The position numbers and the translations under genes are program-made. From IMG/VR virus record IMGVR_UViG_3300027763_002006, positions 1 through 64,000 of that record: DNA of 64,000 nt. One strand, written 5' to 3'. The notes below the pieces were generated by a model, which did no database searches, was not told where the DNA came from, and saw nothing but the letters and a program-made list of their open reading frames with translations. Each line of letters starts with the position of its first letter. The first letter of the stretch is position 1. Below, piece after piece: positions 16,611 to 23,898 of this stretch. This DNA is from a virus.

Positions 16611-18707
16611 TCATTGCATGTTTGCAATTCTAGTTTGAAAATCAGCAAAGTCTGTACTGGCCGCAACAACTTGTTTGAGAGTAGCCAAAGAAACAAATGC
16701 TTTTGCACCCGTACTGTCAACAATATCACCACCAGCTGGTAGTTTAATTTTCTTATCAGTGGTAAAGTGCCATTCATAGTTCGCACCAATAGTTCCGCTT
16801 TTGATTCTAACTTCACCGTATAAGTCGTTGTTGGCGCCACCTACACCACCTTGAAGTATCAAATCGCCACCATAGGTTGAAGGTATGTTTTCAGTGGGGT
16901 TAAGACCAGCCAGTGCCAACGAATCTGCTTGCAAGTTCGAGCCAAACGGACCGCCTGTACTACCTGTCACAGCTATTCTATATGTTGGCTTGTTAGTTAG
17001 ACTATTGTAGTTGCCATCAAACAATACAGGCTTGTCAGTTAAATCGTTATAAGAAGTAACGCCACCTGGGGCTGTACCATGAGTTATTTCTTTAGTAGTT
17101 GTATTGTAATATAATACATTACTTGGACTGTCATCACTTCTAATTGGATTTACATAAAAACTATCTGTTTGTGCTGGAACACCTCCCATTTCAGAACCTG
17201 TGGCATTAATAAAAATAGTGTTAGCAGGTTGAGCAACGCCATTTCCATTGTAGCCAGCCTTGTTACCAATAGCTATAGCATTAGCACCTTGATATTGATT
17301 ACCAGCAAACGGACCAATGGCAATTGCGTTGGCTCCTTGATCCTGTTGTCCAGCGGCATAGCCTATTGCTACACCACTTGTACCTTGATTAAATTGAGCC
17401 GCTTGCCAACCTATTGCTACACCATTTCCACTTTGACTAGTTCTGCCAGCATGGGCACCGATGGCCACAGTTCCCATTCCTAGAGTTGGATTAAATGTTT
17501 CGTGAGCATTATAACCAATGGCTACATCTTGCGGACCATCGCTACCTATTGTATTCAGTACTGGCCAAGTTGCACCTAATAGACTAGTAGTATCAGTTAA
17601 GTCACTGACATCTGCAGGGATTGTTGGCTTGTTGGTTAAATCATCGTAGTCACCACTGAATGTGCCATCGCCTGCGGCCCAGGACAAGTTGCCAGCACCG
17701 TCATTGACCAAGTAGCCGCTGGCATCGGTGGGCAATGTAGTTCCACCACCTAATACACTAGTGCCGGTGCTGTCTAAAATGTCTCCACCGACTGGTAGTG
17801 TTAAGTTACCATCTGTGCCAAACTTCCATACACTTACTGCGCCTTCGTTGAGACTGGAACCAATTTCAACACCTTGTTGTGTAGTTGGATTTGATCCATA
17901 AAGTCCTGGCATCTTAACATAGTTGTAGTCATCACCAAAGTACAAATCAGTTGACGAATTTTGACCTGCTGGACGCATGATGTGTAAGTGTGAAGGTCCG
18001 CCAACTTCTGGCATGGCACCGAACTCAATGCCGCCACGAGCAGTAGTCATAGTAACAACACCATCAGTGCCTACGCTAACTGAATATGTCGAGCCTTCTG
18101 GACTTGTGTTAGTAATTTCATAGGCTTCGTGATCACTTCCGCCGCCACTAGACATAATGTTAGTGCTGGTATTATTGGCGCCTGTTGTAAGATCCAAGTA
18201 GAATCCTCTGCCATTTCCACCACCTTCAAAAAATCTTAGTTTATTCTCATAGACATCAATAACAACATTTCCAGCAAGAGTACTGGTTGGTGCTTTAGCA
18301 AGTTCTATTTCACCACCTTCGATGCCTGAAGCACCTGTGACAGTCAATCGATTAAATGATACACTGTCACTTGTGTTCAATGTTTGATTGGCAGTAAATA
18401 ATGTTGGCTTGCCTGTTACCTTTGTCCACGGTATTGAATCTATAGTTACCATGCCACCGGAAGTCATTGTAACATCTGTGTTATTAGTTACTGTGTATCC
18501 TGGTGCTGATGGCACATCTACACGTTCAAGAATCATCCAAACACTGTCTTGCACACCAGGAGTAAATTCTCCTACGGCCATAATAGTTGTGGTTAATTGT
18601 ACATATTGAATGAGTTGATCTAGATCTGACTGGCTCATTAACGAGCCTTTGTTGAATGTTTTTATAAAAAAGTCTGCGCCTAAGGCGCCAAAGTTATCTG
18701 CTGACAT
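16611..18707 (-). CDS. Tail-fibre/adhesin-like protein with YadA-type repeats
   Basis: A 698-residue virion surface protein. It contains phage-fibre phrases (NDLTDKPVLFDG, FNRLTVTG, ADVSDLTDTTSLLG) and about residues 400-500 a run of V/I-A-I-G-x-x-A-G repeats (GVAIGYAAGQQDQG, NAIAIGPFAGNQYQG), the pattern of YadA-type trimeric autotransporter head domains. Such repeats form a left-handed trimeric beta-roll. The end has LQGGVGG and a final helix. It is preceded by a late promoter and AGGAGATCC and followed by a strong terminator, so it is a monocistronic late gene. Likely a host-binding fibre. Confidence 0.8.
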   Translation of the reverse strand: MSADNFGALGADFFIKTFNKGSLMSQSDLDQLIQYVQLTTTIMAVGEFTPGVQDSVWMILERVDVPSAPGYTVTNNTDVTMTSGGMVTIDSIPWTKVTGKPTLFTANQTLNTSDSVSFNRLTVTGASGIEGGEIELAKAPTSTLAGNVVIDVYENKLRFFEGGGNGRGFYLDLTTGANNTSTNIMSSGGGSDHEAYEITNTSPEGSTYSVSVGTDGVVTMTTARGGIEFGAMPEVGGPSHLHIMRPAGQNSSTDLYFGDDYNYVKMPGLYGSNPTTQQGVEIGSSLNEGAVSVWKFGTDGNLTLPVGGDILDSTGTSVLGGGTTLPTDASGYLVNDGAGNLSWAAGDGTFSGDYDDLTNKPTIPADVSDLTDTTSLLGATWPVLNTIGSDGPQDVAIGYNAHETFNPTLGMGTVAIGAHAGRTSQSGNGVAIGWQAAQFNQGTSGVAIGYAAGQQDQGANAIAIGPFAGNQYQGANAIAIGNKAGYNGNGVAQPANTIFINATGSEMGGVPAQTDSFYVNPIRSDDSPSNVLYYNTTTKEITHGTAPGGVTSYNDLTDKPVLFDGNYNSLTNKPTYRIAVTGSTGGPFGSNLQADSLALAGLNPTENIPSTYGGDLILQGGVGGANNDLYGEVRIKSGTIGANYEWHFTTDKKIKLPAGGDIVDSTGAKAFVSLATLKQVVAASTDFADFQTRIANMQ

Positions 18708-18728
18708 AGGATCTCCTGTAATTATGAA

Positions 18729-18736
18729 TATTTATC
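18729..18736 (-). promoter_or_regulatory. Late promoter of the YadA-like fibre gene
   Basis: Minus-strand GATAAATA, followed by AGGAG and the ATG 21 bases downstream. This one leaves a normal leader with a ribosome site. Confidence 0.65.
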
Positions 18737-18754
18737 TGATAGTTACAACTATCT

Positions 18755-18780
18755 ATATATTACAAGTCTTAGTATGTGCT
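18755..18780 (-). repeat. Direct repeat flanking the GNAT gene, copy 1
   Basis: Nearly identical to 19347-19374 (two extra bases there). The two copies bracket the acetyltransferase gene in the same orientation. On the minus strand both contain GCACATACTAA and TTGTAATATAT. Confidence 0.65.
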
Positions 18781-18781
18781 T

Positions 18782-19318
18782 TTACATAATTGCTTTTATG
18801 AACCTGTCTTTAGGACCTAACACTCTTATATCAAGACCATGATTACCAGGAGTATCAACTTTTTCTTGTGTAACAACATCTACGTAAAAACTAATAATAT
18901 CTCCTGTAGCAATACTATCCCATAATTTTGATGCGGCTCTTGTGTGTTCGTCCGTTACAAATATCCATGGTCCACCACGTAAAAAAGTGGTATATGCCAG
19001 TGTACTAATGCCTTGTCGTTGTGCTTCAGGAGCCAACGCCATATGCGGTGTAACTGCTCGTATGCCAGGTTTAGCACCTTTGTATCTACCTTTATTATCT
19101 TCAATAGTAAACAAACCAACGCACTTACCTGTTTCTTTACTGTATAAAAAATAATCGTGATATTTGCCACTATCTCTATAACGTACTTCGAAATCAGTTA
19201 ATGGAGTACTAACTTTTTTGAATTTTGATTTGTTACGATTCCCGTCGTCAATGTGAGCCGTTGGATCGTAACGTCTGGACATTACTCTATATTCGTCGAT
19301 TATTTCTTCTATTAACAT
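18782..19318 (-). CDS. GNAT-like N-acetyltransferase
   Basis: About 178 residues. The region MALAPEAQRQGISTLAY followed by GPWIFVTDEHTRAASKLWDS matches the acetyl-CoA-binding motif A (Q/R-x-x-G-x-x) and the following helix of GNAT acetyltransferases. The start at MLIEEIIDEY is preferred over an ATG 10 codons upstream because a late promoter ends 5 bases before it and because its N-terminus resembles the leader family (E-E-I-I-D-E). The gene is bracketed by two direct repeats, suggesting a movable cassette. Substrate unknown: a protein, polyamine, antibiotic-like molecule or modified base are all possible. Confidence 0.65.
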   Translation of the reverse strand: MLIEEIIDEYRVMSRRYDPTAHIDDGNRNKSKFKKVSTPLTDFEVRYRDSGKYHDYFLYSKETGKCVGLFTIEDNKGRYKGAKPGIRAVTPHMALAPEAQRQGISTLAYTTFLRGGPWIFVTDEHTRAASKLWDSIATGDIISFYVDVVTQEKVDTPGNHGLDIRVLGPKDRFIKAIM

Positions 19319-19323
19319 AGAAT

Positions 19324-19331
19324 TATTTATC
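19324..19331 (-). promoter_or_regulatory. Late promoter, 5 bases before the GNAT ATG
   Basis: Minus-strand GATAAATA, then ATTCT, then ATG. It would give a leaderless late mRNA and decides the start codon of the GNAT gene. Confidence 0.6.
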
Positions 19332-19346
19332 CAGTCGTAGTTATCC

Positions 19347-19374
19347 ATATATTACAAGCATTTTAGTATGTGCT
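19347..19374 (-). repeat. Direct repeat flanking the GNAT gene, copy 2
   Basis: Pairs with 18755-18780. The core TATATTACAAG and TTAGTATGTGCT (plus strand) is conserved with a 2-base length difference between the halves. Confidence 0.65.
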
Positions 19375-19790
19375 ACGCACATTGTTTCTTCATACTACGT
19401 ATTCGAAACAATTTTCTATTCTCTTTATTGTTTTGGATTGTAATTTAACACTGGTTTAATATTTCGTAGATTCGAGTCATAATTTGCCGTTGCCCGGCAA
19501 AAAATAAAAACATTTCGTGAGTTCTGTTTTCATACTGTATTGATGAGATTTGCTAGTGCAACAGAGGCGGTTGACCTGTACCCCTTACTCAAGATTTGAC
19601 TGTCAGCGGTGATTTCACAATCCCATACAGCGAAATTGTAAATATCTGCGGATGTATCTTTTTCACAGAGCCGCAATCTTTTAGAACCTTTCGTTAGTTC
19701 CTGACGTACACAACCTAAGAATCCAACGGCACAGCACAACCTGTACAGCCTCAATAGGGATTAGCCCGCGCTAATCAAACATATGTGTAT
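19375..19790 (-). ncRNA. Strongly promoted transcript without a convincing gene: candidate structured RNA
   Basis: This stretch of over 400 bases begins at a perfect-consensus sigma70 promoter. Near the predicted 5' end is a 7-base-pair hairpin (GATTAGC/GCTAATC, loop of 4). Farther on is a 6-base-pair hairpin TTGCCG/CGGCAA at about 19489-19505, preceded on the minus strand by a T-rich tract. The only sizeable frame (19530-19754, 74 codons) starts with TTG, has no ribosome site, no internal ATG, and uses codons such as CGG, AGG and CTG unlike the neighbours. It could still encode a small early protein. I see no tRNA cloverleaf, tmRNA end or other known RNA motif. Confidence 0.4.
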
Positions 19791-19796
19791 ACTAGA

Positions 19797-19825
19797 ATTA
19801 TACATTAACATCATAACAATGTCAA
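19797..19825 (-). promoter_or_regulatory. Perfect-consensus sigma70 promoter
   Basis: Minus-strand TTGACA, exactly 17 bases, TATAAT. This is the best promoter in the window, yet no clear protein gene follows for 450 bases. Confidence 0.9.
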
Positions 19826-19843
19826 CAAATTTAAGTGGTGAAA

Positions 19844-19862
19844 AAGCCCACTTAGTGGGCTT
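19844..19862 (-). terminator. Rho-independent terminator of the tail-fibre operon
   Basis: On the minus strand, stem AAGCCCAC/GTGGGCTT with a TAA loop, followed by TTTC. It lies 15 bases after the fibre-gene stop. Confidence 0.88.
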
Positions 19863-19876
19863 GTTGTTTAATTATA

Positions 19877-20752
19877 TTAAACGTTTAACCATGTACTACC
19901 ATTCCATACTTGTAATATGCTGTTGCTTAATACCATCATTCCTTGTGCAGGACTAGGTATTGCGGCATTTCTTACAGTATCATCGGCGTATACTGGAATA
20001 CGTGGAACACCACTTAAATCAGCATAAGCACCACTTGTGGCTACGGTTGCCAAAGTAGGACGGCCAGTTAGGCTAGTGTATTGTCCATTGAACAATGTTG
20101 GCTTGTGTGTCAAGTCATCATAGTCACCACTGAATAGTGTAGGCTTGCCAGTTAAGTCGTCATAGTCACCACTGAATAGTGTAGGCTTATTTGACAAACT
20201 ATCGTAATCGCTGTCAAATAACACAGGTTTGTTTGACAAGTCGTCATAGTCACCACTGAATAGCGTTGGCTTGCCGGTTAAGCTGTTATAAGCACCGTCA
20301 AACAATACTGGCTTGTTTAATAAGTCACTGTATGCGCCGCTGGTAGCAACCACAGATAAAGATGAACTATTTGCTTTTAAAGCTAATTGTGTAGTCATTG
20401 TTGCACTAAAATTAGCGTCATTACCCAATGCTGTTGCAAGTTCGTTTAATGTATCTAATGCACTTCCTGCACCTGCTTTTAATGCTGTGATAGCATTGTT
20501 AACATATGTTTCACTGGCAGCGTTGGCAATGTCGCTGACGTTTGGTGGATCGGAGAAAGGCAAGTCACGCAAATCATTGTAACTACCATTTTGATCATCA
20601 AAGTAATCTAAATCTACCCAAGCATCGACACCGTTGCCGATTTTAAGTTTACCAGTGTTCAATTCATAGCCCATTTCGCCTTGACTCAGTGTTGGATTTG
20701 TACTAGTCCAGTTTGCCCCTGTGTCTCTTCTAATTTGCATTTTATTAGCCAT
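19877..20752 (-). CDS. Tail-fibre-like protein with KPTLF repeats
   Basis: A 291-residue protein. The N-terminal 45 residues ([18 protein letters not shown], then [17 protein letters not shown]) are the common attachment module of phage fibre and receptor-binding proteins. The middle has at least seven tandem units of the form Y-x-x-L-x-x-K-P-x-L-F-S/D-G/S. The end has a small domain [18 protein letters not shown]. The start at MANKMQIRR is chosen because GGGGG lies 8 bases upstream; an ATG five codons earlier is less favoured. It follows the collagen-like gene with a short overlap and is terminated by a strong hairpin. Likely a short fibre or chaperoned surface subunit. Confidence 0.8.
   Translation of the reverse strand: MANKMQIRRDTGANWTSTNPTLSQGEMGYELNTGKLKIGNGVDAWVDLDYFDDQNGSYNDLRDLPFSDPPNVSDIANAASETYVNNAITALKAGAGSALDTLNELATALGNDANFSATMTTQLALKANSSSLSVVATSGAYSDLLNKPVLFDGAYNSLTGKPTLFSGDYDDLSNKPVLFDSDYDSLSNKPTLFSGDYDDLTGKPTLFSGDYDDLTHKPTLFNGQYTSLTGRPTLATVATSGAYADLSGVPRIPVYADDTVRNAAIPSPAQGMMVLSNSILQVWNGSTWLNV
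20076..20340 (-). repeat. Tandem DNA repeats in fibre gene
   Basis: Imperfect units of about 39 bases containing CATAGTCACCACTGAATAG and GGCTTG (plus strand), encoding the Y-D-D-L-x-x-K-P-x-L-F units. Such arrays can expand or contract by recombination. Confidence 0.8.
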
Positions 20753-20972
20753 TTGCGTTGCCCCCATCTAATTGTATATCACTTGTTGAGAATATTGATG
20801 ATGCTGAACCACCGTCTGTCTCTATAACAGCTCCTTGAAATCCTCTAGGTCCACGTGGACCTACTTGGCCTGAATGTCCAGGAATTCCCTGCGGTCCTCT
20901 TGAACCTTGAGAGCCTCTTGGTCCTGTAGGGCCTTGTAAGCCTCTGGGTCCTGCAATGTATTGTATAGTCAT
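20745..20972 (-). CDS. Short collagen-like protein
   Basis: A 75-residue protein: MTIQYIAG followed by about 12 Gly-X-Y triplets ([16 protein letters not shown] and onward) and an Asp/Ser-rich tail. Collagen-like triplets form trimeric helices in phage fibres. The ATG is chosen over an in-frame TTG because GGAGA lies 6 bases before it. It overlaps the following fibre gene by 8 bases, so the two proteins probably form one structure. A late promoter lies within the end of the upstream gene. Confidence 0.75.
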   Translation of the reverse strand: MTIQYIAGPRGLQGPTGPRGSQGSRGPQGIPGHSGQVGPRGPRGFQGAVIETDGGSASSIFSTSDIQLDGGNANG

Positions 20973-20994
20973 ACTTGTCTCCAAACTTTATATT

Positions 20995-21001
20995 ACTATT
21001 T
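20995..21001 (-). promoter_or_regulatory. Late promoter of collagen-like/fibre pair
   Basis: Minus-strand CTAAATA overlapping the last codons of the nucleoside phosphorylase-like gene, 22 bases before the collagen-like gene's ATG. Confidence 0.55.
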
Positions 21002-21541
21002 AGCAAATTTGGAATTTTTAAACCAGTGGATGAATTCTGTTTGTCCTGCTAGAAGAGAATCTTCCCAGGTAGCGCCAGCTTCTCCGTCAGCATTATCGCT
21101 GACCCATTTACGGCTGATCCATGGTATTTTAACATGTTCGCAGACTTTGGCAATACTCCATAATTCCATGTCAACTAAGTCACAATGATCTAGTGTCCAT
21201 TGATCTGGATCTGTGACAAAGTTATTTCCCGAGCCTACTCTTACGCCAACTTCTTGGCTGTGATAGTAAAGTACATTCTCACCCAGCATATATCCACGTT
21301 CCCGCAGTGGACTACAATCAGCGTCCCGTTGACAAACACTAGTGACACTGTTTAATCCTGTGATACCTTTTAAACTGCCAGCACTGCCGTAGTTGATAAC
21401 TAAGTTAGGTCTATGTTGCATTATCGCCAGTGTGGCATGCATGGCGGCATTTGATACACCAACACCTGTATAAACAACAGGGCAGTCTACTAAATTTTTA
21501 TCTAATTCCTCTGGGAGGGCTACTAATATCAATGTTTTCAT
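20996..21541 (-). CDS. Nucleoside phosphorylase/nucleosidase-like protein
   Basis: A 181-residue protein of the purine nucleoside phosphorylase/MTA-SAH nucleosidase fold. Visible: VVYTGVGVSNAAMHATLAI (phosphate/ribose loop), NLVINYGSAGSLKG (G-x-A-G strand), DLVDMELWSIAKVCE (the V-x-M-E ribose-binding glutamate) and SDNADGEA (the active-site S-D-x-A/G-D). It is shorter than cellular enzymes (about 230). It probably splits a purine nucleoside, or MTA/SAH, in the cytoplasm. The upstream gene overlaps by four bases. SAH removal would fit the methyltransferases nearby, but that link is inference. Confidence 0.82.
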   Translation of the reverse strand: MKTLILVALPEELDKNLVDCPVVYTGVGVSNAAMHATLAIMQHRPNLVINYGSAGSLKGITGLNSVTSVCQRDADCSPLRERGYMLGENVLYYHSQEVGVRVGSGNNFVTDPDQWTLDHCDLVDMELWSIAKVCEHVKIPWISRKWVSDNADGEAGATWEDSLLAGQTEFIHWFKNSKFAK

Positions 21542-22386
21542 TGTTTCCTTAATTTCAAAATTCCACCAGTGTCTTGTGATATTTTAATTTTATCCATGTC
21601 GGGTCTTTGAATTACTATCTTATTGAATTGATTCCAAAATTTACCTATACCTTTTAAATCTTTATTAATATATACTTCTATAAAAATATCTGCAATTTTA
21701 TCAAAATCTATGTTGTTATGTTGAATATAGTAATTTTCTGCTTCTTTTCTAACTAATGCGGATTTCATTTTTGTTATAGGTTCTACTTTAGTTGCCAATG
21801 AAGTAAAGAAATGATATGTAAATTTGTGTATATCACCTGAATATTTAAATTTTCTATCCATATCTTTTACAAAATCTAAATTAGCATATTTTTCAAAAAT
21901 ATGAATTGGCATTGCAAAAAATAAATCATCTGATTTTTGTTTTCTTATACTGTAATAGTCGTCCGGAGCATGTGATCCTAAAATTTTAACAGTATTATTA
22001 CTGACGTCGAAATCACTGTCATCTAATATTTCCAGTGCTTGTAAATATAGATCAGGCCGGAATACTATAACACGTTCATAACCCTGCGATAAAATAGTAT
22101 TTCTAATAGAATCTAATAATTTAAAACTTCGAAACATTGGATTAACACGCCCACTAAGTATACACGTTGTGAAGTATTCTTCATAGTCGTTTATTTCTAT
22201 ATGTTTAAATAAATGTCTAATATTATCAATTTCTTTTTTGCTTAAAGTAACTTCTGGAAAATATGTTTCTTGCGTATAATCCCAAGTACTAAGATACCAA
22301 TCGGTTTCAAAAGGAAATATGTCCCATGACATCGAAGCTACTAATGTCTGCCTACAAATTCCATTAACTACGATTGCTGTCTTCAT
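21538..22386 (-). CDS. Putative glycosyltransferase-like protein
   Basis: A 282-residue, AT-rich gene product. The N-terminus MKTAIVVNGICRQT, followed by D-W-Y-L-S-T-W-D and later YERVIVFRPDLYLQALE, resembles small proteins of polysaccharide loci in which R-x-D-x-Y follows a Rossmann-like start. No DxD catalytic pair is certain. It overlaps both neighbours by ATGA. A role in modifying a glycan or surface structure is a guess from the neighbouring sulfotransferase-like and hydroxylase-like genes. Confidence 0.4.
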   Translation of the reverse strand: MKTAIVVNGICRQTLVASMSWDIFPFETDWYLSTWDYTQETYFPEVTLSKKEIDNIRHLFKHIEINDYEEYFTTCILSGRVNPMFRSFKLLDSIRNTILSQGYERVIVFRPDLYLQALEILDDSDFDVSNNTVKILGSHAPDDYYSIRKQKSDDLFFAMPIHIFEKYANLDFVKDMDRKFKYSGDIHKFTYHFFTSLATKVEPITKMKSALVRKEAENYYIQHNNIDFDKIADIFIEVYINKDLKGIGKFWNQFNKIVIQRPDMDKIKISQDTGGILKLRKQ

Positions 22387-23126
22387 TTTTCTACAAATGC
22401 TCTTTCTACTACAAATGTTCCTGGCTCACGGAGACTTCCTTCTGTCATACCCCGAGCTTTGCACCAATCACTAACTTGATGATTAAATTCTAAATTGCCG
22501 CATAACATTATTTTGTCTATGTCAGTGTTAATCTTTAGCATGCCTGTGGCTAGTTGATAGCCGATTCTGGGTTCACTCTGCCCTGTAAGTATAGGATGAT
22601 ATTCTAACACAGAATCAACCAAGTCATGCAATTCGCCGTCCTGAGGGTGATCTTTAAATGCTGTTACTAAGTCTGCGTTATACGCTAAATCTGAGGAATG
22701 TCTAGTACTATGGACAATATGAATCTTCGTCCACGATTCTAGTGTTTCTAAATCTCTGATCAAACTCATGAAAGGAGCAAGCCCTGTGCCTGTGGCCAGC
22801 ATCCATAATTCTCCTCCCTGTGTTAATGCGCTGTTGACTAATGTACCAGTGCATTTGGGCATGACAACAACTTCACTGCCAACTTCTATGTGCTGTAGTT
22901 TGCTGGTTAATTCACCGTCTTGTATTTTAATACTAAGAAATTCCAGTTCCTCACTCCAAGGAGGACTAACAATACTATAAGCCCTGACAACTCTCTTGCC
23001 ATCGATGATTAAACCAATCATGGCAAATTCTCCGGCAACAAATCTAAATGCTGTACTGCGAGTGCATTTAAAACTAAATGTGCGATCACTCCAGTGATGC
23101 ACCCAAGTAACTTTTTCTGTAAACAT
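22383..23126 (-). CDS. fpr: Ferredoxin/flavodoxin-NADP+ reductase
   Basis: A 247-residue protein matching bacterial Fpr (about 250-258). FAD-binding R-A-Y-S-I-V-S lies near residue 48, followed by a second FAD contact, then the NADP-binding strand LWMLATGTGLAPFMSLIRD near 107-125, IMLCGNLEF near 207, and the diagnostic C-terminus VVERAFVEK. It moves electrons between NADPH and ferredoxin or flavodoxin. It appears complete. The ATG is preferred over an upstream in-frame TTG. Together with the phage SUF set and CGFS glutaredoxin it could supply reducing power for Fe-S assembly or for the 2OG oxygenase-like proteins next door. Confidence 0.93.
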   Translation of the reverse strand: MFTEKVTWVHHWSDRTFSFKCTRSTAFRFVAGEFAMIGLIIDGKRVVRAYSIVSPPWSEELEFLSIKIQDGELTSKLQHIEVGSEVVVMPKCTGTLVNSALTQGGELWMLATGTGLAPFMSLIRDLETLESWTKIHIVHSTRHSSDLAYNADLVTAFKDHPQDGELHDLVDSVLEYHPILTGQSEPRIGYQLATGMLKINTDIDKIMLCGNLEFNHQVSDWCKARGMTEGSLREPGTFVVERAFVEK

Positions 23127-23157
23127 AATATCCAAAATTAATGCTCACTTTAAATGA

Positions 23158-23268
23158 AGTCTGGCGTAACTTACATTTTAGGCAGCAGCCGCCTACACTC
23201 TTATAACGCAAAGGTCCTAAGGTAGAGTGTTCATTGAAATCTTTACACAGACTATTCTGTTATTTTTT
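23158..23268 (+). ncRNA. Candidate small RNA resembling 23S H69-H71 and the 16S 530 loop
   Basis: Plus-strand element lying between two minus-strand genes. Positions 23202-23225 contain TATAACG, five extra bases, then GTCCTAAGGTAG: all 19 bases of the conserved 23S segment around E. coli 1915-1933 (helix 69 loop to H71) in order. At 23183-23192 is CAGCAGCCGC, identical to the 16S 530-loop core. At 23155-23161 and 23166-23170 are TGAAGTC and GTAAC, as around 16S 1490-1501 but with four extra bases; this last match may be chance. Predicted fold: closing helix AGTCTG..GTAA with TTAC.CAGACT, hairpin TAGGC/GCCTA carrying the 530-like loop, and hairpin CACTCT/AGAGTG carrying the H69-like loop. A terminator-like hairpin with a T-run follows. 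All is read by eye. Confidence 0.5.
23247..23268 (+). terminator. Terminator of the plus-strand rRNA-like RNA
   Basis: Stem ACAGA/TCTGT with a four-base loop, followed by TATTTTTT on the plus strand. The T-run is absent on the other strand, which supports plus-strand transcription. It competes with the closing helix for CAGA. Confidence 0.5.
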
Positions 23269-23898
23269 CCATATCCAAAATAGTCTATGAGGAGTTCTTT
23301 TTTCAGTGTTACTACGTTTTGCCGCTCGATCAGTCCAATCAAGATCTTTTTCACCTTGACGATTTGTTCTTGTAATCTGCACAGGTCCTTCATGTAATGT
23401 CATATTTAGTTCTTCAGTCCAAGCTGCAATTTTTTCTGCATTCCATCCATAATACATATCTTTGATGTCATTGTGATCTTTCATGTTTCCACGAAATATA
23501 GCATACCCACCTTGTTTAAGAACTCTAGTTACTTCTAGTAATTGTTTTTGTATAACAGATCTATCACCAAAATTAATACTTCCAAAACATAGAACAACAT
23601 CAGCAGAGTTATCATCAAACGGAATTACAGAAATGTCTGTCTTAATGTCGGCTGCGTCATTTACTAAATCAATTCCAATTAAATTTTTTATAAAATTTTT
23701 ATATTGATTATCGCCACAGCCCAGATCCAATACTAATAAAGGATTGAGGCTGTTTACAAATTCTATAGTTTCCGTGCCACATTTTTCATACTTGTGTATT
23801 TTTCCTTTTGAAAATTCTTTGCCCTGTAGTTCTTTTCTTTTTCTTTTTTCTTCATCTACATGAAAGAAATTAGAAATATCATTGTTTAATGTTGACAT
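23260..23898 (-). CDS. SAM-dependent methyltransferase
   Basis: A 212-residue class I methyltransferase. Motif I is LLVLDLGCGDNQYKN near residues 54-68, followed by NLIGIDL, an acidic residue at the end of strand 2, then VVLCFGSINFGD and a post-motif helix LLEVTRVLKQGGYAIFRG. The C-terminus ends in a basic/aromatic stretch LFWIWKK. It is related in sequence pattern to the plus-strand gene at 28826 (shared L-I-G-I-D, G-S-I-N-F and L-K-Q-G-G). Substrate unknown. It lies immediately beyond the rRNA-like element, whose terminator overlaps its stop. Confidence 0.85.
   Translation of the reverse strand: MSTLNNDISNFFHVDEEKRKRKELQGKEFSKGKIHKYEKCGTETIEFVNSLNPLLVLDLGCGDNQYKNFIKNLIGIDLVNDAADIKTDISVIPFDDNSADVVLCFGSINFGDRSVIQKQLLEVTRVLKQGGYAIFRGNMKDHNDIKDMYYGWNAEKIAAWTEELNMTLHEGPVQITRTNRQGEKDLDWTDRAAKRSNTEKRTPHRLFWIWKK

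Noticed and set aside
19488-19505. TTGCCG/CGGCAA hairpin as a terminator
   Set aside because: The T-rich tract precedes the hairpin on the minus strand and A's follow it on the plus strand, so neither direction has terminator order.
19530-19754. 74-codon TTG-start frame as a certain gene
   Set aside because: No ribosome site, no ATG, atypical codons; kept only as part of the candidate RNA region.
23213-23225. Simple 13-base match to the I-CeuI/23S core as a homing-endonuclease site
   Set aside because: No adjacent homing nuclease; a bare 13-base match would be weak, and the surrounding ordered matches and fold make an RNA mimic a better reading.
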